Program-made: the position numbers and the translations under genes
Part shown: piece after piece, positions 46,701 to 59,324 of the stretch
Position numbering within the stretch: the first letter of the stretch is position 1
How the letters are laid out: each line of letters starts with the position of its first letter
Notes under the pieces: generated by a model
Databases searched by the model: none
What the model was told of the DNA's origin: nothing
What the model saw: the letters and a program-made list of their open reading frames with translations, nothing else
Assembly (NCBI GenBank): GCA_002794785.1
Contig: NBBA01000007.1
Span: forward strand, 1,674,001-1,738,000
Length of the DNA stretch: 64,000 bases
Origin: Coniferiporia sulphurascens
Taxonomy: Eukaryota; Basidiomycota; Agaricomycetes; Hymenochaetales; Hymenochaetaceae
Reading direction: 5' to 3'

Positions 46701-47900
46701 AATAGTGGAAGGCTGCTTTTTATTTTTTATATATTTCATTCTTTGAACGCTTTCTCATGTATCGAAGATAATAACCGGTTGCTCGCAGGCGCCACGAGCT
46801 GAATGATTGTATCAACATGGAATGCCGACGCAGCCTCGCCAAACCTACGGCCCTACCCGTGACAGCTAAACTAACCCCGACTCCTAACCGCAGTTTAAGC
46901 GCTTGCCATTTTCTCGAGGGTGAGCTTCGAGTCGACGGCCCGCAATAGTTGCATTCTTTGCCCAATTTAAGGAAGCCTGTTCTTTGTTTATGTTTGCCAG
47001 GATTTCCTTCCCGAACGGCAAAGGCGTGCGCCATATACAAACTCCGTGTGGGGTTACTCCGTTTTCGTCGATTAGCGCGTACTTTCGCTGCCTCTGACTG
47101 TAATTCTTAGTTACAGTGCTTTAATTACTGATAACTTTTGTAAAGCTTGTGATCCGCTGTCTTAAAGAACGATAACTGAATTTGGCGTTATTGTGTACTA
47201 ATCGCGTACCTTGTCCTGGTACGTACCGGTCCCGAGCCACACCGACGACGGTTTGTATTGACAATTTCATATCTAGAAACTCTCGTCCAGAATTCCAGTC
47301 GAGGCTCGGGGTTGAATCTGGATGTCTCATGGCTTCGATTAATCGTACTCATCAGATTGTGACCTCTCTTCGACACTTCTATCGGCAGATAAATTTCTCC
47401 TGACCGAGGATCTCCTGTGAGATGGGACTCGACTCCTAAGTAGCTCCGGACTTCAGGTACCTTTATGACGGTCAGTGAATCCAATTTTAATCTGATTCTT
47501 CTGCGGCCATCTTCACGAGAGTGTGCGGGCTAGAGGGCTTTCTATTCTACTTTTTGTTGAGGGTTTGTGCTCCGGCATAAGGACATAAGGTAGGGACCAC
47601 TGGGCTATGACGTCCTTCTTGAAGATTATGCCGTTTATTCACGAGCGTGCCACCTTCAACCTGGCTGTGCCCATCGAGCATAATTCCCGACGTATTATTG
47701 CTCCCGAAGTACGGCCTGAGTTAGCACAACTAGGGCCAGAACGGTACGGGCGTCCGCGGTGCTCTTATGAAGTTCTTGCCTTCTTGCAAATGTGGAGAAG
47801 GGCGGGATGTAGGGGAACAGCGCGCGTGCGGGACGTGGACAGCTATATATATACACGTTCGTTGTTCTGTGCAGGCAAATATTTGATGCGGACCATTCGC
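43761..47900. other. Large region without a recognisable gene
   Basis: Many short open frames are present on both strands (for example 43900-44175, 45168-45500, 45983-46252) but none shows a domain, signal peptide or credible splice pattern. A GC-rich segment around 44155-44215 is repeated in inverted orientation near 62905-62970. Confidence 0.35.
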
Positions 47901-48810
47901 CGAAACTTCTGAAGGTAAGATAGGCTGTGCCGGCGGTTACTGATTCGATTCTACCGATCCAGCTGGGAACGCACAAAGCCATCTGCAGAGCTCCGACTGG
48001 GCTGGGTTTTGTGTGCCATCGCCGACTGGACACGAAAGCTTCCGTAACCAATATATACCCACACGTCTCATCCTAGAAAGGCTTCTATTGACCTTGCATG
48101 GATTGATTCGCTCTTCTTTGAGTTCCTCGGGTCCTTCTAAAGAAACGGAAGTGGTCTGCGCCGCTCAAGACCTGTTGCTTGAGAGGATAATTTACAGTTC
48201 AATTAAAATTCCAAAGCCATATTTGGTATCTTCGCAGATCAATCCCACCAGGAGGCGGGCGCGATGGTTGAGGCAGAGCACTGTACGCGGGACAGCGAAG
48301 CCCAGAAAAGGAACACAAATGCGGCCATCAGCTTCTTTGCCCGCCGGCACGTGAGTCCTAACTTTCTTTTATTACCCGTAAACCAGATTTTCTGTCCCTT
48401 CCACAGCTCAGTTGCTTGTATTCGTAATTCGTTGTCTCCGCACGAGTTCCTCTGCGTCTGAGGCTCGAATAATCTCTATGAGTGTTGATGAGTACTGCAT
48501 GACCCGGGGTTCCCGCGGATCTTTGCCAGCCCCGTTCCCAGTTTTAATTCTTTTAATCGTTCTATGAGAATCTAACAACTTTATCTCATTGCGTAGATCA
48601 TTGGAGGGAATGCCGGACTGGTGCTGGCCCTGTTAGAACTGGCCATCAAACCTCATTCCTCCCTTCGTCACATCGGCATGGAAAAGTATCAGCATCGAAC
48701 TCAAACAACCGTGCCACATATTCAGAGAAAATCTTCTTTTACGTCGGCGGTAGAGTATTGCTCGTTGCCAGAGGCAGGCACAAAGATGGATAAACATGAC
48801 GCGAAAAACG
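47900..48810 (+). repeat. Diverged upstream block of gene G, related to D/E/F upstream blocks
   Basis: Weak similarity to the pre-promoter blocks of D and F. The CAATTA..ACTCCA(G/A)AGCCATA segment recurs at 25578 and 48196, and the GCAGATCATTG(A/G)(A/G)G segment at 25928 and 48594. In G one frame here reads AIFGIFADQSHQEAG, and in D IIGVFADHHREG, hinting at a former exon. Confidence 0.5.
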
Positions 48811-48818
48811 TATAAAAG
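48811..48818 (+). promoter_or_regulatory. TATA box of paralogue G
   Basis: TATAAAAG, 113 bp upstream of the ATG at 48924. Confidence 0.7.
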
Positions 48819-48923
48819 GATGCGGGCTACAAGCTATATCCTCAGTACCACTCAGACACTCAGTCAGACAACAGTACACAGCCTCTCTAGTCTCTATCCA
48901 TCCCAAACTTTGCTCTACACACC

Positions 48924-49288
48924 ATGAAGTTCAACAAGGCCCTCTTCTCTTTTGTCGCACTCGCTGCAGCCCAGACTGCCGTCGCGTCCCCGACCCCGGA
49001 CCCGCAGCTCGGTATCTTACCTACCATTGTGTGCATCACCCCAGGCTCTCTCCTCTCTGGCGTGACTGGAATCCTCGGCGGACTGTCCATTCTCGACTGC
49101 TCCACTGGAGAGACATGTGAGCCACTGGCTGCCGATTTGCTGGACGATATCCCCATCGTCGGAAGCCTTCTCGCGGGCCTTGCTGGTCTCACTGACATAG
49201 TCCCCATCGGCGTGCGTATTCCTCCTTGAATAAAAGGGTATGAGACTCGCGCAAGCTAACAAACCGTTCGCAACAGATTTGCTCCTAA
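48924..49288 (+). CDS. Four-cysteine small secreted protein, paralogue G
   Basis: Exons 48924-49211 and 49277-49288, with a 65-nt intron (GTGCGT...ACAG), give 99 residues. The signal peptide is MKFNKALFSFVALAAAQTAVA, with one extra residue (MKF) relative to its paralogues, then SPTPDPQLG. Cysteines are in TIVC, LDC-STGET-C and PIG|ICS, the only copy with Ile before the fourth cysteine. The loop after the C-x5-C pair is long and hydrophobic (DDIPIVGSLLAGLAGL). Function unknown. Confidence 0.87.
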
Positions 49289-51551
49289 ACGAATGGACAC
49301 ATCCGTTTCAAGACAATCCTCGAGATATAAGCTGTTTGGTGGAATGTTCGTTACTTGCAACTCTGTTTTATAACTTTTGTCGAAGGTCTAATCTAATTAT
49401 TACAGATATTTTCTTCTCATTTGTTGTTTGTCTGGAGAGTGTAACGTGACGTCCTCAACTGTCCCTCCTTAGCTACGGTTGTCTTGTCCTCCCCCTCGTC
49501 TCCATTTATCGGGTTTTTGTCGTTTTGTAACATGTTTGGATATATTGGTGAAATTTGAGTTTGATTTATGTTGGTGCATACGTGTGGCACGCGGAGACCT
49601 GCTTACGGACACGCGCTGGGCTTTATGAGTTTGCCTCACCCATTATATCTGGATTCTGCACACGGCGTTCAAAAAGCGAAGTAGGCCCATCTGAAAAGGC
49701 TGCCATTGATTCGTTAAAGTGTGAACCAGATTGATGAATGTTAAGTAGTACTAGACGGCCCGAATCCCGCGATTATTCCGAGCTCCTCCTTGAGGCCAGC
49801 GAAGAAAAGTTGTAGCACGGGAATTCAGAACCAATCTGTTGGTTTTCGGAAATTCGCGGCGCTTGCGAACGCACTTTATTCGCCAACTTGTATATAGGGT
49901 AAGCAGTAGATAATCGTACGAGGGAACGAGAGCGCGCATACAACAAGAAAAAAAAAATACCACGAAAAGTTTTCTAGCCTGACTGTCGACTCGGACCTCG
50001 GCATCGAGCTCGAACTTCAACACAATCGAACCCTGTACTCGAATGACCTATTATAAAATGTAAGTGCGATGAGATCAGCTGTAATGTTTTGTCTAGTTGA
50101 GGTTTTATCCCCCCGGAATGCGAGATGCCGCGAGCTATTAGCCTACCACGAAACTTGAACGCGTCCGAGCCTACCCTCAAGAAGCACGTGCACTCTGACT
50201 AAGTCACGTGAAAGTACTACACTAGGTATCGCTTTTCTCTTCAAAAGTCAAAAAAAAATGCATCAGATGTACAGTACTTATGATCTCTGCTGTATTTGAG
50301 CCCCCTTAAAAAGAATTACCTAAAAGTGAATGACTCACTGATAAGAAGCCATATGCCATGCAATGTTACCTAAACCAAGCTTACTCTCTTCTGAGAAAAG
50401 CTGTTGGATTGCGAGCTTGATGCCGAGTTCGGCCGTCGGAGTTTAAAATTTTTTTCGTAGAAGTTTTACTGCTTGTATGCGCGCAGCGCGCTCGGTTTCT
50501 CTCGCGCGTTTATTTACTGATTACAAGATATTCTAGTTGGCGTACGGAAGGCACTCGGAAGTGCCGCGAATTGCTGCAAGTCAACAAAAGCAAGCCCTCA
50601 TCACATACTATCGTATGCCCCTCTCTTGCAAAGTCACATCCGAAACAAAAACTGTTCTCGAGCCGAAAACCTCGCATGATTTTACAAAAAATAAGCCAGA
50701 AATCTTCATACACTAACCATCGGGCCGCATGAAACTTTTCGACGCCGTTAACACGGCGCGGAAGCCAGAAATGCGAAGTTTGTCTGAAGAGGTGAGTTCA
50801 TAAGTGAGAGCATACGATAGTAGGTCTATCTGTATTCCCAACGACACATGCCAAAGATGGCCAGGCCGCCAGGCTATGAAAAAAAAAGGGCAGTAGTGTA
50901 CAAGGAGCCTGAGCGTATAGTGCACATTCACAAATTATTTGGCGGGGGAATTAGCAGTATAATGCGGGGAGACGATGATGTTTGGAGACGGTTTCAAATA
51001 ACATAAACCGGGAGAAGACGGAAGGAAATGGGAAGAAAATGATGGCAATGTCGGAAAAGTAAGGAAAGCCGGAACAGGGAAATGAAGGAGGAGAAAAACG
51101 GGAGTGATAAGAGGGGCAATGTATATGCGTAACATAATTGAAGATCGCGATTTAGGGGGTCATTGAACGACACAGTTCATGTCCGAGCGCGAAATTATTA
51201 TCTGCGCAAAGTGTATGAGTTGGTAGGTGATTATATGAAGTGGAGATAGGAAGCGGAAACAGGAGAAGTCAATTAAAAGAACGGAAATGAAAAAGAGAAT
51301 GGCGGCGATCTGTTTGGATTTGAGGATGTTAAGAGCGCGAAGAAAGAGATTATCACATATGGAAAGGAGATGAAAGAAGAAACCTGCGCGTCAACGCGAC
51401 ACAGGACGCGACTCTACGCGCCGCGAATACACAAATTCAGATTGTTCTCGAGCCCAATTTTAACGCAAAAAAACTAATAACATAACCGGGAAACGGACGC
51501 GCACAGACGCAATGGTACGGACGGGGCTCGCCCAATCGCGTGTGGATACGA
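49289..51551. other. 3' flank of G and intergenic region with a dispersed repeat
   Basis: 49290-49560 keeps faint similarity to the 3' flanks of D and F (GTTTTGTAACATGTTTGGATAT at 49524). 49820-50015 is repeated at 55730-55905. The rest, including a purine-rich stretch from 50950 to 51400, shows no gene. Confidence 0.5.
49820..50015 (+). repeat. Dispersed repeat, copy 1
   Basis: Shares with 55730-55905 the landmarks TGTTGGTTTT, ATATAGGGTAA(G/C)CAGTAGATAATCG, GCGCGCATACAA and CCTCGGCATCGAGCT(C/T)GAACTTCA, in the same orientation. On the minus strand both carry an open frame with a similar MRA-x-V-x-S-x-DYLL-x-TLY segment. Confidence 0.75.
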
Positions 51552-52835
51552 TCACTTTAGCTGCCGTAGACGCTTAACAACGTCCTCGTAAGCCTCGGGC
51601 GTCCATTCGTCCTCCACGAGGTGGAATGTGCCATTTTTTATACCTCGCTCGTCCCTTTCCGGGCCACTGCGGTATCCTGAAGTCACTTCGCGGCCCTCTA
51701 TGTATGCGCGCGGACGAGGTGCTGATACTACGCTGACGCGTCGCATCACCTTCGCTTGCATAGAGCTCAAGGGTTTGTCATCCTTAGCACCCGACACCGA
51801 TACCGTGGAACCCAAGGGCGCCGCCGGCCTTGGAGCGGGCGCTGGCAGGGTAACAGGTCCAGGTCCAGGTCCAGGGGAAATGCCAGCCGAGTTACCACGT
51901 GGCACCTTAGGACCGAAAACAAGTTCGCTTGGCACATACTCGCCCAGATGCCGCATGAGCTTATTCATACGACGCTTTCGCAGGCGGGCCTCCGTCTCCA
52001 CCTCCGCCTCCTCATCCTCATCGTCGCCGAATGCATCCGCGTCAAGCGCACCTGCCTGCTCGTCATGTGGCGAATACGTCAACCCATAAGACAATGCGGG
52101 GGGAGTGACCGGTGCGCCGAGGGAAGTCGGGGACATTGGCGACGTTGGCGAACGTGGGGGAAGGGAAGCCACAGATGGCGGTGTGCGCCCCGGTGTATTT
52201 GGGTGGAACTGTTCTGACTCGATACCAGGTGAGAACGTCGCACGGAGAGGTGACCCGGAAGAAAACCTGTTAGTTGCTGCTCCGGAAACAGGTGGCGGGA
52301 GGCGAAGTATGGGCTGATGTCTTCCGTAAATTCGGCTGGCGTCTACCCCCGGGAAAGTAGACAGAGGGGATAAGACATCTGCGACTGTTCTCTTACGAGA
52401 ATGGCCCAGGCTTGACGATGGAGCGGTATCTAGAATGAAGCGGCTTGTTGAGTTTAAATCGCTCTCCGTGTCGGACACCGTCGACGTGCGCGACAATGTC
52501 ATTTCGCCACCATGTGCAACAGATGGCGGAAACGGGAAATCGAACGAAGTATATGAAGCGGCGGGAGTCGGTGGGGCAGACCGCCTCTTAGCTGCCGCGT
52601 CCGTTAAGGACCTTGTCATAGATAGAGCAGGAGGGGCAGGAAACGGATCCGCGATGTAGGGCGTCGTCCCCAAAACTTTACCAAGCTTCCGCGAAGTCCT
52701 GATAAAGCGTGACCGTTGGGCAGCATCCAAGTGATTGCACGTCGGCGGGGGGGTGTGTTCCCTGGCCAGAGATGCCGACGAGAACGATGTGTTTACCACC
52801 GACAACGACGTTGAGCGATGAGCCATGAGGGCCAT
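51552..52835 (-). CDS. Pro/Ser-rich protein of unknown function with a basic LMRHLGE motif
   Basis: A single uninterrupted frame of 427 codons starts at ATG 52835. The first 60 residues end in a basic segment with RKLGKVLGTTPY (about residues 49-60). A long Ser/Pro/Thr-rich, probably disordered region follows. Around residues 265-310 an acidic run (DDEDEEAEVETEA) leads into RLRKRRMNKLMRHLGEYVPSELVFGP, the most conserved-looking part. A PGPGPGP run comes from a GGTCCA hexanucleotide repeat, and the C-terminus (DEWTPEAYEDVVKRLRQLK) looks helical. I do not recognise an enzyme domain; the two basic L-G motifs look like short interaction motifs, perhaps basidiomycete-specific. The codon use and length make it very likely real. 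Confidence 0.85.
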   Translation of the reverse strand: MALMAHRSTSLSVVNTSFSSASLAREHTPPPTCNHLDAAQRSRFIRTSRKLGKVLGTTPYIADPFPAPPALSMTRSLTDAAAKRRSAPPTPAASYTSFDFPFPPSVAHGGEMTLSRTSTVSDTESDLNSTSRFILDTAPSSSLGHSRKRTVADVLSPLSTFPGVDASRIYGRHQPILRLPPPVSGAATNRFSSGSPLRATFSPGIESEQFHPNTPGRTPPSVASLPPRSPTSPMSPTSLGAPVTPPALSYGLTYSPHDEQAGALDADAFGDDEDEEAEVETEARLRKRRMNKLMRHLGEYVPSELVFGPKVPRGNSAGISPGPGPGPVTLPAPAPRPAAPLGSTVSVSGAKDDKPLSSMQAKVMRRVSVVSAPRPRAYIEGREVTSGYRSGPERDERGIKNGTFHLVEDEWTPEAYEDVVKRLRQLK

Positions 52836-55800
52836 GCCAGTACGCAGGTGGATGATAGAATGCGCAGCAGACCAGGTGAAGAGCTAAGTTAGATAAGTAT
52901 AACAACACGCTTATGCGTGCCAACAGCTGACGTTCAGGAAATGTCGGGGGATGTACACAAGGTTGGTCGTCGTCAACGCGCAGCGCAGCGAGCAGGGGGA
53001 GGCAAGCGACGGGAGAGGGGCAGCGGGTGTAATATACATAAGAAATGGAGTCTTATTTACGTAGGCGAGTTGTCAGGGTTATACAAAAGCGTGCCGGTCC
53101 ACAGCATAGACTTCTTTTAGGTTTCTATTTTAACTCTAAACAGGGGTTACATTACCGTTTATAGCTCCATATCCGGTTGATCTCGCCTAAGCGACGGGAA
53201 GCAATGGACGCGGTATTCCGCCGGCAGCGCCCTGTTTTCGGTCCTTGTGTCCCGAATATCGCAAGATCTCCGTGCCCCCTTTTTTCATAATAGCCAGAGT
53301 TAAACAAATCGAACTTAATGAGTTTAAATAAGGGAGGGTGGCAGTCAAGAGCTTTTATCCGATGCTTTTCATTCTCCTTATTTTCTTAAAATTCCCCTGA
53401 GCAATCGCCTAGGCCCGCCACCTTCGGAACGTCTCAGCCAATGGTGGCCCACGTGATTGATCGGGTCGCTTGGCGGTCCGCCCGCGGGAAATGGGCTTAT
53501 GCAGGAACCAGCATCGGCTGCGGGCCGCCGTGCAACTGCACGAAGGCGTAAGGTACCGAAAACCGGAACTGCACGAAGAAGTAATTAATTGCACGGGTTC
53601 CGAAACGCAGGAGTGGCCGGCATAGTGTCCGACCGCGTATCTTTCAAACTTGACAAGTAAAACTTTGACCCTGGTCTCCTATGAGCCGCAACACAGCTTG
53701 ATCAAAACCAAGTCCGTACCTCACCTCTTTTCCATCCATTTCCGCCACCTTACCATTTTTGAAGAGCGTTACAGGTCACGCAGTTGAAGCACCTGTCCCG
53801 ATGTTCCTTATCGCCCGTGCCTACACTCCACTCGAGCTCCGTTACACGTTCACAAGTAATTCCGAGCCGGTCTAGCCCCTATGGTTATACGGCAGTGCTT
53901 TTGCACAGTCGCCACCCGGCCACGATCTCAGATGGTCATTCTACGGATTTTGCGTGGCCCAAGGCTAGGATAGGATTCCGAGGAAACGTGTGTATGGTCT
54001 AATGGGTAATTTGGGGTTTCGGCACAGCGACGATTGCGGGCAGACACTTAAATTTGGTCTTCGCCCCGTAAGCGGAAACCCAGGGTAGGCGGTTGCATCC
54101 ACAATCACATCAATACTCCGATGACGCGACGTCTCAGATACTCAATACATCTTTTTTTTTTTTTTTGCATCGCATTTGGCATTTTGGACATACGGGTATC
54201 ATCTCATCGCGATGACCCTGCCATATATCAACCAAACGAGCATCTATCCTACCACTTAAACGCATTCCTGACGGAGGCACGGATGGGGGAGTCCGACCTA
54301 GGCTCTGAAATGTAATGCGATCCGATGTCTCACTGGCAGTAGTCCTCGGGACTAACGCCACAACTTCAGGCCTGGTATGACCCCAATCGCAGGACTTGAG
54401 TCACACGCGCGTTCCATCCAATTACTTTTTAACTTGGATTGACCTCTTCGTCTCCATGCCTATCCACGCCATCTACATTCAATATTTAAAGCCGCAGCTC
54501 ACACAAATTTTCTGCACCGGCCCTTATTGCGCCTATCATAACCAGGAAGATGGGGTCGGCGGGAAATCATCACCTGCGGGCGCTGGTGTGCTATCTGTGA
54601 AGACATACAAATGGTATGTATTGCTCGTCTGTCGTTCTATGGGTCATGCACCCAAGCGTGGTTTCTCGAACTGCCTCGTATCGACGCTCGGGTCGCTGTT
54701 CACGACACGCCTACTCGTCTCCCACCAGTGTTGGCTCTTCGCTTCACTTCCTAGGTAACACCGCGACTCGTGTCCTCAACGCATCTACATACACTCCTCC
54801 AATTCCTCTCACGCCTCGCCTCAGAGATCCAATCATCCACTTTGGTAAATCGAGCGAGTTTACGTACGTAATTGATCTGACTAAGCGAAACGCGCAGATG
54901 GCTAATGCAGTGATCCGGCTCGGTGACTCGCAGTTGCGGAAACTAAAAAAAAATTCGATTACTCAAACCACTTCACCCTTGAACGTGATAGGGGTTTTTA
55001 GAGCAAGCACAAAAAGAAGTGGAATGGCGAGCGGAACAAAGGATGACGGGTGTTATACATTATACACCAGTGCATAATTGCGGCGTCCAGTTCCGGTTCG
55101 GATTGTGATGATCATGATCGAACTATATGCGGAGAGGAGAGTAGTTAGTTCTGCTGTGAATTTTAATAGATTTCGCGACGATATCGGCTTGTGCTTATGT
55201 GCATCTTTACCGTATGTACTTTTAATCAACTTTTCAAGTTGCATATCGTTCCTAGCGACCATCATGTATGTTGTATGTGTGTACACGTGGCTCGAGACAA
55301 TAACGAACCAGAACCAGACGCATGGCGCGGTGACGGGGTAATTCGGCCACTACATATGCGCCCACTCGTCGCTACAATGGAGAGATGACAGCAGCTTCTG
55401 ATGAACTGTAAATTATATATCTCTTGTGCTTCTTATCATTAAGTGAACGACGGAAGGGAACTACATGTAGTAAGCATGATGTTCGGTCCCGAAGTTCGGA
55501 GTGGTAACGAAAGTAACTATTCCCAACTCGTGCGGTTTGTTTTTGACCGAGCTTGTTCAGGACATGAATCTACAAATATAAACCTTTCCTGAGCCTACAA
55601 GTTTAGGAAGCACGATGGTTGTCTAGTCTTGAAAATTGAATATTTGAGCTCTTGGAGACGGACTAACGTGTTTCATTAGAACACGCTCAGAGTTAGTGAG
55701 TTAATAAGAACCTAACGGCAGACCATAAGCAAGGCGTGTTGGTTTTTTCAGCAATTCGCGTCGCTTGCGGATGCACTCCGTTCGCATATAGGGTAACCAG

Positions 55801-56505
55801 TAGATAATCGCACGAGAGAACCCAAGCGCGCATACAAGAAAAAATGCTATGAAAATCTTTGAACTCCGACGGCCGACCTCGGCATCGAGCTTGAACTTCA
55901 GTAGATAGGCCTGATGTCACATTGTGGCTGACAGTTCGGCTTTACATTTGATGCCGATTGTTCTTTCGGAATACATTCCACGGACTTCTGTATATCTGGA
56001 TATGCCATAACAAGTGGTGTAATTCTTATCGGCTCCCTTCCAAGCTAGCTTCCATCTGTGAACGGAACGATGCTCCGTGACAGATTGTAAGTAAAAGTGG
56101 TGTTTAGGTGCAACTGTTCAACAAGTTGGCTGTTGCATATTAAAATGCTAGCGACGGTTCTCCTCGAGTCACTCCTATGATCTTATAAGTCACAATTCGA
56201 TCAAGCAATAGACAGGAGGGCATTCCGATATATATTCTGGAATACTCGACAATCGACAAATCCATTTAAGACTGGAGAACCGGGGACAAGAAATAGAAAC
56301 ACATTAGGCGAGAGTAAAGGCAGGTCGCAATGCCTCATACGCGATACTACTACTCGGCATAGGCATAAAGAGGCAAAAGAAGAGCATCTGTAGAGTTGCA
56401 CTAAAATCAGAAAGAACTCCCAAAAAATCAGAGGAATGACATACAATACGGCGAACCAAACATATCGATTTGAGGATGGATAATGGAAGTCGAGAGATTC
56501 TCCGA
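52836..56505. other. Intergenic; no recognisable gene
   Basis: Holds the promoter of the 427-residue protein gene (about 52836-53300), a 15-nt T run near 54150 and the second copy of a dispersed repeat (55730-55905). Open frames such as 54616-55077 lack any supporting feature. Confidence 0.4.
55730..55905 (+). repeat. Dispersed repeat, copy 2
   Basis: Counterpart of 49820-50015. It lies on the 3' side of gene H, whereas copy 1 lies on the 3' side of gene G, so the repeat may mark another old duplication of the gene neighbourhood, although the gene orientation differs. Confidence 0.7.
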
Positions 56506-56873
56506 TCACAGAGTTGTGGCAGTGCACGACTAGTAAAGAAATCGTATTGTCAGTTCGTGCGTAGATATCCACAAAGACAGACACGCACACCAAGTGGCAG
56601 CGAGCTGGCTACAACTCCCGAAACAGTCGGGACCGCCGAGACAATACTTTGGACGTCGGCGAGACTAAGCGCAGTGCAAGTTTCACCAGAAGGGCACGTA
56701 GTGGGGGCGATTGCGGCGCCATCGAGTATGCTGCTCAGTCCCGCAACGCTGGAGACAGGCGAGCCAGTCGTGATACACACACTGGTGGGCAAGACGCTGC
56801 CGACTTGTGGAGACGCGACAACGACGTTCGCTACAAGGAGTGCAGAGAGGAATACGAAGATATTGTTGAGCAT
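56506..56873 (-). CDS. Four-cysteine small secreted protein, paralogue H
   Basis: Exons 56873-56589 and 56529-56506, with a 59-nt intron (GTGCGT...CTAG), give 102 residues. The start MLNNIFVFLSALLVANVVVA was chosen by alignment with the paralogues; an in-frame upstream ATG exists. SPQ follows the signal peptide. Cysteines are in TSVC, TTC-PSGET-C and PLG|SC-TATTL, with a longer tail after the fourth cysteine. The start of the family signature (MFNK) has diverged to MLNN. The neighbouring DNA shows no similarity to the B or D duplicons, so this is an older copy. Function unknown. Confidence 0.86.
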
Positions 56874-56967
56874 TGTGTAGTGAGCAGTAAAGATGCAATA
56901 TTGTGACGACTGTGTTGATTGTGAGCCCCTGACTGTTTGCTGAGGGATTTGGCCCATGGTCACAGCC

Positions 56968-56975
56968 CTTTTATA
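56968..56975 (-). promoter_or_regulatory. TATA box of paralogue H
   Basis: TATAAAAG on the minus strand, 95 bp upstream of the ATG at 56873. Confidence 0.7.
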
Positions 56976-58896
56976 AGACTTCCGGACTATGTTTGTCCAA
57001 CTTTACATTGGGGGTGGATCTGCGGAAACGGCAGAGCTGTTCCGCACTCCTCGCTAGTGCAAGCTCTATCCGAGTAGTAGTCTTTGGGAGTAACCCAATA
57101 ATGGGAGTGCGACTAACGATAAAATATGCGGAAATAAGGTTGAATACCGCAGATGGATCGTAAAAGGAAGCTGAAAATACAAAAATGGCGAAAACAAGGT
57201 TGCCTAAGGCGAAAAGAACCTAAGGCGCCTATTTGAAGCGTGAGGAAGTCTGCTGGGGAAACGGGCTCGCAACCGCAGTTTCGCATTAGCGGCGAGTTGA
57301 ACTTCCGGAGTAGCGGCGTAGCAATTGACATGGTACGAATCAGCTCTCTCCTGCCCGTTTAGCTTAAAATATCGACCACTGTCAGAATGTACATAAGATT
57401 ATGTCAAGTCGGAGTTGATGGTGAACAGGCCTTTTTGGTTCATTACCAACACTCCCACCACATCTCATAGTATATCCAAGACAATTTCATGTCTATGCAG
57501 TAAATATTCTTGCGAGAAAAAACCATGACGTTTTTGTATATAAAAAGCCAGTGTGGCTCATTGTGCCTGACTTAGGGACAGATAGCCAATATGGCTAATC
57601 TGCGAACTAGATGTGTCCCAACTACCATTTGGCTCAGGATCAGCGGCTCGGTCCGGCTGACCAGTACTTACACTATTCCGACTTAAAAATCGGAAAGCCA
57701 CTGGCAATCGTTCTTTCGCATAGCTGATTTAGCCTGTATTGTACATGTACATGCCGGCACTTATGACCAATCTTTTCAAACAGACCACACGCTAGCCAAA
57801 GAAAGATCGTTGAAACTGCCATAGTCAAATGCCGACTGCGGATACACGCTTCATATTAATTTCCCGCCTCATGTCCGTAGCAAGCCGCGGGTACGATATC
57901 GGAACGACCCCCTTGGGCGCGATAGACACGGACTATATTAACAAGGAAGATCATTTGATTCAGCGCAAAAGCAAAACACGAGGGGCTGAAGACAGAGAAG
58001 CGTTCCAAGTCGCTAAGTGCCTGTGCGCTTGTGTCTTTGTAAGTGTCCTACATTCACGCATCTGTGTGCTCCTTCTTTCACCTTACCATTTTTTGCGATT
58101 CTAACAGCTCCGTTTTAATGGCGGCGAGATCATCGACCGAGGCTGAGGAAGGCAGTTTACTGGTTGGACACACTAAGGGAATTTCAAAGAGCTGTAATTA
58201 GCTCAAGGGAGTCATACAAACTTAAAGTTGGAGTTAGTCAGTCGGGAACCATGGTGAAAAAGGAAATTCGTAACACTTGCATAGGGACTCTAATTCAGTC
58301 GGGGTGAGCGTCTATTTCTGAGGTTGATTTGTCTCATAAGTTGTTTCTTTTAAAAAAATCAACGGCTTTGAAGCGTTAGTTCTCCTAAATGAAAAGTCGG
58401 GCTTGTGCAACAAGCGACGAACTTCCACACAAAAGGGACGAACTCCCAACATTCATACTGCTACCAAACTTCACGGTAGCGATTATCTGTACCGCGAAGG
58501 GAAGAGCTGCGTCTCGCGAGCCCAAATCTCCGATCGGCAATAACTACTAAGGGTGCCACCAGTGGTCTTCTGATCGGCCTGCAGGTTTCGCTCGTCCGAG
58601 AAACTCGGCAATAAACCGGACCCGGCTCCTTTAGTTGTTCGCTATCAAGCCACAGAGGTAGGTGCCAATAAGCAACAGCAAATCGATTCACAAAGTATTA
58701 TAAGAGGTGGCCCCGATACGGACAACGATACATGCGGATGGGACAAGATATGAAACAAGAATTAAATGCTCAGTGTGAAGGGGATGAGATATAGATATGC
58801 CTACAATATCATGCAATGAGAAGGAGCCTAAAATGACAGTACAATCGAAAGACTAACGCTATATTTGACTGGATGGTTTTTGAAGCTGCGCTGAAG
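56976..58896. other. Intergenic between H and I; no recognisable gene
   Basis: Upstream DNA of H and 3' flank of I. Open frames such as 57829-58104 are unsupported. Confidence 0.35.
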
Positions 58897-59250
58897 TTAC
58901 CCGGCTATGGCGGTGCAAGTCTAGTAGATATGTATTTGGTAAGCTTATACACGGCTTTTCGAACCTGCGAGGTGTGAAGTACGTACGCCTATTGTGTCTG
59001 GAAGAGCGAGAGTACCAACTGGGAGCTCGGCGATAAGGGTGGCGAGCTCATCGGCGGTCAGAGAAGTGCACGTCTCCGTTGCGTCGCATTCAAGGAGGCT
59101 CAACCCGGCAGTGCCTGAAACAGGGACAGCGCCGAGGACCGACCCTTCCGGGATGCAGAGACCAGCGGGCAAAGCGGGGAGCTGTGGGGCGGCAATGGCG
59201 ACCTTGGCGACAATGAGCGCGACAAGCGAAACAAGGACCTTGTTAAACAT
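58897..59250 (-). CDS. Four-cysteine small secreted protein, paralogue I
   Basis: Exons 59250-58987 and 58920-58897, with a 66-nt intron (GTACGT...CTAG), give 95 residues. The signal peptide MFNKVLVSLVALIVAKVAIA precedes APQLPALPAGLC. Cysteines are in GLC, LEC-DATET-C and TIG|TC-TAIAG. The usual proline before Ile-Gly is replaced (DTIG). The loop after the C-x5-C pair is long (LTADELATLIAELPVG). An in-frame ATG lies further upstream, but MFNK is preferred because all paralogues start there. Function unknown. Confidence 0.86.
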
Positions 59251-59324
59251 GGTGTACAAGGGAAAGTGCAGGAAGTGGCTGAAGTTCGCTATAGTGCTTG
59301 GAGATGTCGACCGCATTTATGTTT

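Noticed and set aside
50010..50045. Minus-strand GGGTTCGATT, resembling a tRNA T-loop
   Set aside because: The flanking bases do not form a five-pair T-stem and no other tRNA arm is present.
51628..52217. Two plus-strand frames of 153 codons each
   Set aside because: They are antisense shadows of the 427-residue minus-strand gene, produced by its GC-rich codon use.
53985..54010. tRNA-like GTATGGTCTAATGGGTAATT stretch
   Set aside because: Resembles a D-arm, but no matching acceptor stem, anticodon arm or T-arm could be found around it.
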